DNA from: Bradyrhizobium sp. SSBR45G
GTDB taxonomy: Bacteria > Pseudomonadota > Alphaproteobacteria > Rhizobiales > Xanthobacteraceae
Length of the DNA stretch: 64,000 nt
Direction of reading: 5' to 3'
Assembly (NCBI RefSeq): GCF_030159255.1
Contig: NZ_BSCT01000006.1
Location: 186,001-250,000, forward strand
Below are positions 9,512 to 16,455 of this stretch, one piece after another; the first letter of the stretch is position 1, and the number at the start of each line of letters is the position of its first letter. A program made the translations under genes and the position numbers. The notes below the pieces were generated by a model that did not search any database, was not told where the DNA came from, and worked only from the letters and a program-made list of their open reading frames with translations.

Positions 9512-9988
9512 CTACATCTGGAACAGGCTGGTCAGCGGCAGATAGGGCTTCACGATCGGCGATTTCAGCACGACGAAGCTGAAATATTTCTCGATGCCAA
9601 TGTCCATGTCGGTGAGCCGCTCCATGATGGTCTGATACTCGCCGATCCCGGCGGTGACGAACTTCATCATGTAGTCGTAGCCGCCGGAGACGAGGTGGCA
9701 CTCGATCAGCTGATCGATCTTCTCGACCGCGGCGAGAAACCGGGCGAAGTCGATCTGCCTGTGGTTCTTCAACGTGACCTCGGTAAAGACGGTCAGCGTC
9801 TGGCCGAGCTTGGAGACGCAGATCTGCGCCGAATAGCCCTCGATGTAGCCTTCCGCCTGCAGCTTCTTCACCCGCATCAAACAGGGGCTCGGCGACAGGT
9901 TGACGAGTTCGGCCAGCTCGACATTGGTGACGCGGCCGTTCTTCTGCAGTTCGTGCAGGATCTTGATGTCGATGCGATCGAGCTTCAT
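9512..9988 (-). CDS. Lrp/AsnC family transcriptional regulator
   Basis: Start ATG 9988 gives a 158-residue protein beginning MKLDRIDIKILHELQKNGR; a GTG at 10024 would add 12 residues. The N-terminal helix-turn-helix is ELAELVNLSPSPCLMRVKKL and the C-terminal RAM ligand domain follows (about residues 65-145). Lrp/AsnC proteins form octamers that respond to amino acids. The gene is divergent from the FAD oxidoreductase at 10227 and convergent with the ABC operon, so it probably controls one or both in response to an amino acid or amine. Confidence 0.92.
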   Translation of the reverse strand: MKLDRIDIKILHELQKNGRVTNVELAELVNLSPSPCLMRVKKLQAEGYIEGYSAQICVSKLGQTLTVFTEVTLKNHRQIDFARFLAAVEKIDQLIECHLVSGGYDYMMKFVTAGIGEYQTIMERLTDMDIGIEKYFSFVVLKSPIVKPYLPLTSLFQM

Positions 9989-10028
9989 GCAGCCGGGTCC
10001 CGTTGAGGATGCGTCCTGTCCCACTACA

Positions 10029-10042
10029 GCAGAAAATTCTGC
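10029..10042. promoter_or_regulatory. Palindrome between Lrp gene and FAD oxidoreductase (candidate Lrp operator)
   Basis: The sequence GCAGAAAATTCTGC consists of perfect 6-base arms around AA. It lies 41 bp upstream of the Lrp ATG in the 238-bp divergent intergenic region. Lrp/AsnC operators are commonly short AT-centred palindromes near the regulator's own promoter. Function is inferred from position only. Confidence 0.4.
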
Positions 10043-10226
10043 CGTGGCGCCATCGGAATTTCCTCAAAGCAAGAATGGGGCCGCATTCGCCCGAATTATG
10101 CGATGCAAAACAATACGCCGAGGATATCGCCAACCGCAGAATCAAATGCCGTGCGGGCGCCGAATCCGGCGCCCGACGTGCCGGTTACCGCTCTAACCTG
10201 ATGCTGCCGAAAGCCGGAGAGACCCC

Positions 10227-11552
10227 ATGCCTGCCCCGCTGGTGCATGTCGAAACACCGCCAACGCTGCCCGAGCGCGCAGATGCCGTAGTCATCGGCGG
10301 CGGCATCGCCGGCGTGTTCGCCGCCTATTTCCTCGCGCGGCGCGGGCTTGCGGTCGCCTTGATCGAGAAGGGGCGGATCGGCGCCGAGCAGTCCAGCCGC
10401 AACTGGGGCTGGTGCCGGCAGCAGAACCGCGACGCGCGCGAGCTGCCGATGGCGACGTTGAGTCTCGACCTCTGGGAGCGATTCGGCGTCGAAAGCGGCG
10501 AGGCGACCGGCTTCTCGCGCTGCGGCCTGTTCTATCTCAGCAATGACGAGGCGGAGCTTGCCGGCTGGGCGCGCTGGGGCGCGTTCGCAAAGACGGCGGG
10601 CGTGACCACGCACATGCTCGACAGCCGGCAGGCTACCGAGCGCGGCGCGGCCACGGGACGCAGCTGGAAGGGCGGCGTATGGTCGCCGACCGACGGCACT
10701 GCCAGCCCTGCCGATGCCGCGCCCGCCGTGGCGCGCGCGATCCTGAAGAGCGGCGGCACGGTGCATCAGATGTGCGCCGTGCGCGGCGTAGAGACCAGCG
10801 GCGGCCGGCTGTCGGCCGTGATCACAGAGCGCGGCACGATCCGCACGCGGGTTGCGGTGCTGGCGGCGGGCGCGTGGGCGTCTTCGTTCTGCCATCAGCT
10901 CGGCGTCGCGCTTCCCATTGCCTCGATCCGCGCCTCGGCGCTCGCGCTCTCGCCATCGGCAGAGCCGTTGCCGCCGGCGCTGCACACCGCGGCCGTTTCC
11001 ATCACGCGGCGCGGCGACGGCGGCCACACGCTCGCGATCAGCGGGCGCGGCCGCGTCGATCCCACGTTGCAGCAGCTGCGCTTCGCACCGCACTTCCTGC
11101 CGATGTTCGCCAAGCGCTGGCGCAGCCTGCTGCCGGGTGGGCTCGAAGGCTTCCGCGCCGGCCACGAGACGCTCGGCCGCTGGCGGCTCGATGAGCCGAC
11201 GCCCATGGAGGCCACCCGGATCCTCGATCCGAAGCCGGATCAGGCAACTATCCGCCTCACCCATGCGCGCGCGGTGGAACTCCTCCCGGCGTTGAAGCAA
11301 AGCCAGATCACGGCGACTTGGGCGAGCTATATCGACTCGACGCCGGACGGCGTGCCCGTGATCGGCGAGCTCGCCGCGCTGCCCGGCCTGATCGTCGCCG
11401 CTGGCTTCAGCGGCCACGGCTTCGGTATCGGTCCCGGTGCGGGCCATCTCATCGCCGATCTCGTGACCTCCGCAAGCCCGATCGTCGACCCCAGGCCTTA
11501 CGAGCCCGCGCGTTTCGCACGGCCCGAGCCCAACAAGGTCGCAGAGTTCTGA
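10227..11552 (+). CDS. FAD-dependent oxidoreductase (DAO family)
   Basis: A 441-residue flavoprotein with FAD-binding motif VVIGGGIAGVFAAYFLARRG (about residues 19-38), the conserved NWGWCRQQNRD segment and a C-terminal SGHGFGIGPGAGHLIADL motif that closes the FAD site. Members oxidise N-methyl or primary amino groups (sarcosine oxidase, glycine oxidase, D-amino-acid dehydrogenase). It is transcribed divergently from the Lrp gene with a plausible shared operator. It differs in sequence from the truncated DAO gene at 1-339. Confidence 0.9.
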   Translation: MPAPLVHVETPPTLPERADAVVIGGGIAGVFAAYFLARRGLAVALIEKGRIGAEQSSRNWGWCRQQNRDARELPMATLSLDLWERFGVESGEATGFSRCGLFYLSNDEAELAGWARWGAFAKTAGVTTHMLDSRQATERGAATGRSWKGGVWSPTDGTASPADAAPAVARAILKSGGTVHQMCAVRGVETSGGRLSAVITERGTIRTRVAVLAAGAWASSFCHQLGVALPIASIRASALALSPSAEPLPPALHTAAVSITRRGDGGHTLAISGRGRVDPTLQQLRFAPHFLPMFAKRWRSLLPGGLEGFRAGHETLGRWRLDEPTPMEATRILDPKPDQATIRLTHARAVELLPALKQSQITATWASYIDSTPDGVPVIGELAALPGLIVAAGFSGHGFGIGPGAGHLIADLVTSASPIVDPRPYEPARFARPEPNKVAEF

Positions 11553-11785
11553 ACGCGCGTTCCAGGGACTTGAACCCCCGCCGAGACAAGGGGCCGCGCG
11601 GTTCGCCAAAGTCACCGATTCGCACCTCTGAGGCCCCTTCGTCTGCGGCCGAGTTCGTTCAGTTGTTTGGGTCAGGCTCTTGAAAGGCATCGCAGAACAA
11701 TGATGCCTTTTCTCCCCAAACGATTTATCATCTATTTGATTTTGTTAATTTTTGCCGCTTCCTGGATGATAATGGAGAGATCTCC

Positions 11786-11797
11786 GGGGGGGGGGGG
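11786..11797 (+). repeat. Homopolymeric G tract (12 G)
   Basis: Twelve consecutive G residues lie at the downstream edge of the recombinase remnant, next to an unusually AT-rich stretch (11710-11760). Long G runs are rare in this GC-rich but otherwise complex sequence. This one is outside any intact gene. A second run of 13 lies at 46425-46437. Confidence 0.9.
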
Positions 11798-11799
11798 AG

Positions 11800-12300
11800 A
11801 AGCGTGAATCCCCCCGCTACCACGCGTGACCTGCACTCCCTTCACTCTGCTTGGGCATGCCTCACCGCCAATCAGCGAGTTGAGACGGCCAGCAATTTCG
11901 ACACATACCCCGCCCGGGCCTGTGTCATCTCTCGACACCGTCATCGTCTCGACAAGATCTCGGATTGCTTCGGCAGCCTCCTCGTCACCTGCGCTCACAC
12001 CTTTGCCGAGCGCACTTTCGAGCCGCAACAATTGCTCTTTGTATCGCCTTAGAATGTTGGGGTGGAGCGCGATCGGCAGGGGGCTGGCTTTGCAACTCAG
12101 TCATAATCCGCTTCCGATCGGCATCTAGTCACGCCGTCGCCGGCGAGACCTTGACTAACTCGGCCAGCCTGACAGCGTCGCAACTTGTGCGCATTGTCCT
12201 CACGGTAGAGCTGGCCAACCAATCCCCGCAGTCCGTGAGGCACGTGTTCCAGCGAGACCGGCGCGCCGAGGCAGCGCATCAGTCCGCGCGCCGCACCCCT
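11800..12300 (-). pseudogene. Serine recombinase remnant (frameshifted, internal deletion)
   Basis: Read on the minus strand, one frame (about 12100-12260) gives GLRGLVGQLYREDNAHKL followed by RRCQAGRVSQGLAGDG, resembling the end of the catalytic domain of large serine recombinases (usual form LYR-D-AHK-RRGQAG). Another frame (11800-12085) gives PIALHPNILRRYKEQLLRLE and DLVETMTVSRDD, resembling the C-terminal region of the same family (LHPN...YR motif). The catalytic N-terminus and the zinc ribbon are absent, and in-frame stops and a frame change separate the pieces. Recognition is from memory of the family. It marks the left edge of the monooxygenase block and overlaps the tail of no intact gene. 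Confidence 0.5.
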
Positions 12301-12325
12301 GCGAGAAGGCTGGGCACCAGGATCG

Positions 12326-12775
12326 TTACGAGTGGTCATCACGCGTGTCGATGCGCGCCGCGGCGCGTCCACGTCGGAACCGGGAGCGGGCGCCGGGCGG
12401 ATAGGCCCGTGCGAGCCGGTTGTGCTCGATCCGGTGCTGCATCATGTCTCTGCGGGTTTGACGCTGATCCTGGCTCAGGACGAGGTCTGAACGCGGCATG
12501 GTTGAGCACAGCAGAACAAAGCCGGCTTCGACATCCTCGGGATAGGCCGTGAGCGCGCCGGAGCGATCGACATCGCCGGCCAGAAGGCGCGCGGCGCAGG
12601 CGATGCACCAGCCTTGCTCGCAAATGTAGGGACTGTCGATTCCGACATCGATCATGGCATAGAGGAGATACTCGTCGGCCGTTGCGTCGAAGCTGAAAAT
12701 GCCATCCGGCCGCTCGAGCCGGACGCGAAATGGCTTGGCGCCGCTTGCATTGGTCTTGGCTGGGAGCTCCGTCAT
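12326..12775 (-). CDS. Plant-type [2Fe-2S] ferredoxin
   Basis: The 149-residue product has the plant-type cluster motif C-x4-C-x2-C in YICEQGWCIACAARLL (about residues 51-59) and the distal Cys in FVLLCSTMP (about 90). It is the last gene of the monooxygenase operon, starting 3 bp after the luciferase-domain gene. The roughly 45-residue Arg-rich C-terminal tail exceeds the usual ferredoxin length; the final residues run into decayed sequence and may not be native. It is a likely electron carrier to one of the oxygenases and is distinct from the Rieske and putidaredoxin-type ferredoxins in the same block. Confidence 0.85.
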   Translation of the reverse strand: MTELPAKTNASGAKPFRVRLERPDGIFSFDATADEYLLYAMIDVGIDSPYICEQGWCIACAARLLAGDVDRSGALTAYPEDVEAGFVLLCSTMPRSDLVLSQDQRQTRRDMMQHRIEHNRLARAYPPGARSRFRRGRAAARIDTRDDHS

Positions 12776-12778
12776 CGT

Positions 12779-13282
12779 TCACCACCGGCTGTCGGGCAGC
12801 GCGATTTCGCCGATGCGGCCGGTCGCGTAACAGTGCGCCGCCGCGATGATGCGCATGGCAATCGTCAGCTCGCCCTCATCGCGGGGCGCGTAGATGATCA
12901 GGCTCTGCGGCGGCACGGCGCCCGCCATGTAGCGCGCGAAGGGATGTACCGTTCCCCAGCCCTTGGCCGCGATCTTCTGCGCCCATTCCGGCCGCAAGGT
13001 CAGGTGCAGCGATGCGTCGGGGCGCACGACCAGCCACACCGGGGCGAACACGAAAGCCTCCGGCTGGCCCATCGCGTGCGAGTCGTCGAGCGCGAAGGCG
13101 TGGCCTGCGGCATTCAGGGGCGCGGGGACTTCGTCGACACCCGCCAGGGTACGCGCGTAGGAGCCAAGGTGCGCGGCGAAACTGGCAGGCGCGCCGTCGT
13201 CGAGCTGGTGGCATGGCCAGGTCGGCGCCAATCGCGGGCAGCCGCCGCGACGCGCCGCGAGGCGGCGCAGTCCTGGAGCCAT
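12779..13282 (-). CDS. Luciferase-domain (DUF5519-like) protein
   Basis: The product is 167 residues from ATG 13282; a TTG 33 bases earlier is possible. Its core (HAFALDDSHAMGQPEAFVFA, then SLHLTLRPEWAQKIAAKGWG and a YAPRDEGELTIA segment) resembles the small luciferase-like domain annotated as DUF5519 in actinobacteria and fungi; this is recalled family similarity. The gene sits between the monooxygenase reductase (stop 13317) and the terminal ferredoxin, with a 3-bp gap to the latter, so it is co-transcribed. No catalytic role is known. It is not a normal component of toluene or alkene monooxygenases. Confidence 0.7.
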   Translation of the reverse strand: MAPGLRRLAARRGGCPRLAPTWPCHQLDDGAPASFAAHLGSYARTLAGVDEVPAPLNAAGHAFALDDSHAMGQPEAFVFAPVWLVVRPDASLHLTLRPEWAQKIAAKGWGTVHPFARYMAGAVPPQSLIIYAPRDEGELTIAMRIIAAAHCYATGRIGEIALPDSRW

Positions 13283-13316
13283 CGCCCAGGCCGGGGGAAA
13301 CCGGCGCAACCTTGAC

Positions 13317-14306
13317 CTAGCCGAAACTGTCATAATGAACCTGCGTGATCGGAACGTCGGCGCTGCGTAGCAGCGACTTGACTGCGTTGACCATGACCGG
13401 GGGTCCGGCGACGTAGAACTCGGCCGCGGCCGGCTCGGCGATCGTCGATGTGATGGCGTCGGTGACGAAGCCGGACGCATGCGGCCAACCCGCCGGCGCG
13501 ATTTCGACAACGGGCAGATAGTGCGCATGCGGAATCCTAGCGATCGTCGCCGCCAGCATGTCACCGGCGGCGAGATCGGCCGGCGTGCGCGCGCCGTACA
13601 CGACATCCAAGGGCGCTTCGAAATCGAGTCGCCCCGTGGCCGCCTCGCGTAGCATCGCCAGGATCGGCGCGACACCGGTGCCGCCGGCCACGAACACCTT
13701 GCGCCCCGGCTCGCGCCGCAGAGTGCATGCGCCGAACGGCGCCTCGATGGTGAGGCGCGCGCCAAGCGCCAGTTCCGCGAGCGCGTTGCTGCCTCTGCCG
13801 CCATCGTAGCGCTTGGCGATGAACTGCAAGAGCCTGCTGCCGGGCAGGTTGCTCATCGAGTAGCAGCGTCGCAGGCCCTCGCCGAGATGCAGGATCGCAT
13901 ATTGGCCGGGCCGGAAGGCGATCGGCTCTGACGTCTCGAAGCTGAACTGGCGAATCTCCGGCGCGAGATCCTCGACATCCACTAGGATTGCCTGTTGCTC
14001 GATGCATTGCGGCGCCGGCGCGGACCATTCGCCAGGTCCGCGCGCGATGGTGATGTCGGATATCGCGCGCGACTGGCAGGCAAGAATGCGGTTGCGCCGC
14101 GCGTCGCGCGGGTTGACGGCTGGCGCGGCCGGAAACATCAGATCGACCTGGCCGTCCACGAGCGTCACCTTGCATGCCCCGCAACTTCCCCAGCCGCATT
14201 GGTAAGGCAGCGCGACGCCCCCACGTCGCGCTGCCTGCAGTATGGTGTCATGGTCGGCGACGTCGACTGCGACACCATCGGGCTCGATGCGAAGTTGCCG
14301 GGTCAT
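13317..14306 (-). CDS. Diiron monooxygenase NADH reductase (F component)
   Basis: Start ATG 14306 (MTRQLRIEPDG) has an AAGGA site 8 bases upstream; ATG 14315 is an alternative. The 329-residue protein has an N-terminal plant-type [2Fe-2S] domain with C-x4-C-x2-C in YQCGWGSCGACKV, an FAD domain (RCYSMSN, the RxYS motif) and an NAD domain (VAGGTGVAPILAMLRE). It passes electrons from NADH to the Rieske ferredoxin of the monooxygenase (TmoF/XamoF analogue). It is the sixth gene in the A-to-F order, 56 bp after the beta subunit. Confidence 0.92.
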   Translation of the reverse strand: MTRQLRIEPDGVAVDVADHDTILQAARRGGVALPYQCGWGSCGACKVTLVDGQVDLMFPAAPAVNPRDARRNRILACQSRAISDITIARGPGEWSAPAPQCIEQQAILVDVEDLAPEIRQFSFETSEPIAFRPGQYAILHLGEGLRRCYSMSNLPGSRLLQFIAKRYDGGRGSNALAELALGARLTIEAPFGACTLRREPGRKVFVAGGTGVAPILAMLREAATGRLDFEAPLDVVYGARTPADLAAGDMLAATIARIPHAHYLPVVEIAPAGWPHASGFVTDAITSTIAEPAAAEFYVAGPPVMVNAVKSLLRSADVPITQVHYDSFG

Positions 14307-14362
14307 GAACGCCATCCTTTCGGGCTTGGCGGTTTGCGCAGCATGTTCACGGCGGCTGCCAA

Positions 14363-15388
14363 CTATAAGCCGCACTCCGCAACCAGCTTGGCCTGGGCGG
14401 TCATGGTGCGCGCGAGAATCGTCTGCGCACCGTCCGCGCCGTGTGCGACGGACAGAGCTTCGCTGAGGCCGCGCGCGGCGCGCTCGCCAAGCGGCAGCCA
14501 CTTGGCATTCCACTCCCGCAGCAGATCCGCATGCGCGCGGACCTTGCCGATGGCGTAGGCCACCAGGGCCTTGGTGGTCTCGACCGCGTAGGCTTGGTCG
14601 TAGTTGCAGAAGTCGTCGTGCAGCAGCGCCAGCAGGTCATCGTCGTTCGCGCGCGCCAGCTCGGCGATCTCGCGATTGAAGATGTGATCGAAGATCGGCC
14701 GCAGCACCAGATTGCGGGAGACGAAGGCCTCGCCCCAATCATAGGTGATCAACTGCTTCTCGATCAGCTCGCGCAGGCCTTGCCAGTGCGGCGCTTGCGT
14801 CCAGATCGCCCGCGCCGTGTTGCTATCGGCGAGCTCGGGGCGGTTGGTGTCGAGCGCGAGCGCCTTGGCGAGATAGGCCTGCCGCTGCACCCGGCGCATC
14901 TCGTTGCCCATCTGGAAGTAGAAGGTGTTGGTGACGAAGGCCGACGGCGCCATCTGCGCGACATAGGCCGCGCTCATCTGCATCGCATGCCCGGGGAAAC
15001 GCACCGGCAGATAGGCTTGGCCGAGGAAGTCGAGCCATGCCGCCGGCAGCTTGCGGTAGCTGTCCTGGCGTTCGAACTCGTCGATCAGATTGTCGCAATA
15101 GACCTCGCGGTCCTTCTGGTCCCCGACGTAGCGCCGATAGGTGTAGGTGAGGGGATCGCGATAGCCCTCCCAATCATCGAGGTTGAACCTCGAGCCCTCG
15201 CGGTTCAGGAGATAGAACTGGTTGACCGGCCAGTTCTCCGACAATTCGAACGGCGCCGGTGCGCGGCGGAAATGGCTGTGGAACTTGTAGGTGACGGCCT
15301 CGTATTCCGACGGCAGCCGGCGCTCGGTCCACAGGCTCCAGGTCTTCTTCTGCTTGCGCGCAGCCGGCTTCGCGGTCATTGCGGTCAT
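14363..15388 (-). CDS. Diiron monooxygenase hydroxylase beta subunit (TmoE-like)
   Basis: A 341-residue protein whose start at 15388 follows a good GGGAGGA site. Features such as KTWSLWTERRLPSEYEAVTY near the N-terminus and YQM/NEMRR-type helices (FYFQMGNEMRRVQRQAYL, about residues 155-172) match the beta subunit of group 2 soluble diiron monooxygenases. Beta subunits are helical and lack a complete diiron site; they scaffold the (alpha-beta-gamma)2 hydroxylase. The gene lies 18 bp after the effector gene in the canonical order. Confidence 0.92.
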   Translation of the reverse strand: MTAMTAKPAARKQKKTWSLWTERRLPSEYEAVTYKFHSHFRRAPAPFELSENWPVNQFYLLNREGSRFNLDDWEGYRDPLTYTYRRYVGDQKDREVYCDNLIDEFERQDSYRKLPAAWLDFLGQAYLPVRFPGHAMQMSAAYVAQMAPSAFVTNTFYFQMGNEMRRVQRQAYLAKALALDTNRPELADSNTARAIWTQAPHWQGLRELIEKQLITYDWGEAFVSRNLVLRPIFDHIFNREIAELARANDDDLLALLHDDFCNYDQAYAVETTKALVAYAIGKVRAHADLLREWNAKWLPLGERAARGLSEALSVAHGADGAQTILARTMTAQAKLVAECGL

Positions 15389-15406
15389 GACGTGTCCTCC
15401 CGAGAT

Positions 15407-15709
15407 TTATGCTGTGTGGATGGTCCAGACCCATTCGTCGTCCATCGATTCCAGCCGGCCGCCGAACGACACCAGGCTCGGCTCGATTTCGGCGAGCCGG
15501 AACGGCCGCCCCAGCGCCGCCTGCATGCTCTTCTGCGTCAGGCGGAAATTCCGGTCGGCCTGGATGCGGACGTAGCCGCCGCGGTCCTCGACGACGATCT
15601 CGACGTCCGGATTGTCCTGCTCGCTCGCCGCGATCACGGCCTCGATGATGTCCTCGTCGACGCCGCGGATGACGGGGCCGACCAGTTTCGGTGCTGCTGT
15701 CGTGGTCAT
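15407..15709 (-). CDS. Monooxygenase effector (coupling) protein, MmoB/DmpM family
   Basis: A 100-residue cofactorless protein with the MmoB/DmpM core VGPVIRGVDEDIIEAVIAAS and VEDRGGYVRIQADRNFRLT. Effector proteins dock on the hydroxylase and couple NADH use to substrate oxidation (TmoD analogue). Its length is normal for the family. It lies 10 bp downstream of the Rieske gene and 18 bp upstream of the beta subunit. Confidence 0.93.
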   Translation of the reverse strand: MTTTAAPKLVGPVIRGVDEDIIEAVIAASEQDNPDVEIVVEDRGGYVRIQADRNFRLTQKSMQAALGRPFRLAEIEPSLVSFGGRLESMDDEWVWTIHTA

Positions 15710-15719
15710 GAGCTGTGTC

Positions 15720-16100
15720 CTATGCGTCCTGTTCGGTCTTGTGGCGCAGGCGGCGCAGTCGGCCGTCGCGGGGCACGCCGACGAGAATGGCTTCGCCGTC
15801 CCTCTTCACCTCGTAGCGGAAGAGGCGGCAGTCGCGCGGGTTGAGGCCGCGGCCGTCATCCATGCTGAACTCCCACTCATGGGCCGAGCAGGTGATGGTG
15901 CCGGCTTCGAAATCGACTTTGCCGTCGGCCAGCAGGATCTCCTGGTGCGGGCACATGCCCTGGAAGCAGCGCAGCTCGCCGCCCGGCAGGTGCACCACGA
16001 TCACCTCCTCGCCGTCGACTTCGACGCCGATGATGTCGCCCTCCCAGAGGTCGTCCAAGGTGGCGACCTGGCGCCATGTGACGCTGGCATCGTCAGACAT
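15720..16100 (-). CDS. Rieske [2Fe-2S] ferredoxin of diiron monooxygenase (TmoC-like)
   Basis: A 126-residue soluble Rieske protein with the two-part ligand motif: C-x-H in MCPHQ and C-x2-H in ITCSAHEWEFSMDDG. It transfers electrons from the reductase (13317) to the hydroxylase. Its ATG overlaps the end of the gamma subunit gene by 8 bp, indicating coupling. Presence of a Rieske carrier is characteristic of group 2 (toluene/alkene) diiron monooxygenases and excludes methane- or propane-type systems. Confidence 0.94.
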   Translation of the reverse strand: MSDDASVTWRQVATLDDLWEGDIIGVEVDGEEVIVVHLPGGELRCFQGMCPHQEILLADGKVDFEAGTITCSAHEWEFSMDDGRGLNPRDCRLFRYEVKRDGEAILVGVPRDGRLRRLRHKTEQDA

Positions 16101-16338
16101 AGGCCACCTCGATCCAATCCATCGGCTGGATGCCCGATTGCGCGATCGTCATCGACGAGGGTAGCTCTCGGCCGTTGTAGTAGACGCATTTCGGCGCGCT
16201 CCTCTCGGCGACGCGCAGTCCAACGGCGTGCTGCGCGACCTTATCGGCCACGATGCTCATGTCATCGCCGTCGTCGACCGGAATAAGCAGGACGACGAAG
16301 TCGCCACGGAAGTTGGCTTGGAGCGGGAACAGGGCCAC
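16093..16338 (-). CDS. Diiron monooxygenase hydroxylase gamma subunit (TmoB-like)
   Basis: GTG 16338 is chosen because a GGGAGG site precedes it and the product then starts MALFPLQANFRGDFVVLL, matching the family N-terminus; the longer frame from 16422 lacks this. The 81-residue ubiquitin-like fold protein ends GIQPMDWIEVAYV, resembling the TmoB C-terminus. It is the third hydroxylase subunit, encoded between alpha and Rieske as in tmo, iso and xamo operons. Confidence 0.9.
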   Translation of the reverse strand: MALFPLQANFRGDFVVLLIPVDDGDDMSIVADKVAQHAVGLRVAERSAPKCVYYNGRELPSSMTIAQSGIQPMDWIEVAYV

Positions 16339-16455
16339 GCTTGCCTCCCATATTGGTTGGTTGTCTTGATTGTTGGTTTGTCTGTTGTCGTGTCGATCAG
16401 CTGCGCCGCTCGTGAGCGGCACCTCCTGCCATGCTGGCCGCAGGCGGCGGTCGCT

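Noticed and set aside
11560..11650. tRNA-like T-arm (GGTTCAAGTCC on the minus strand)
   Set aside because: The T-stem is mismatched and no D-arm, anticodon arm or acceptor stem can be built around it. At most it is a chance match or a decayed attachment site.
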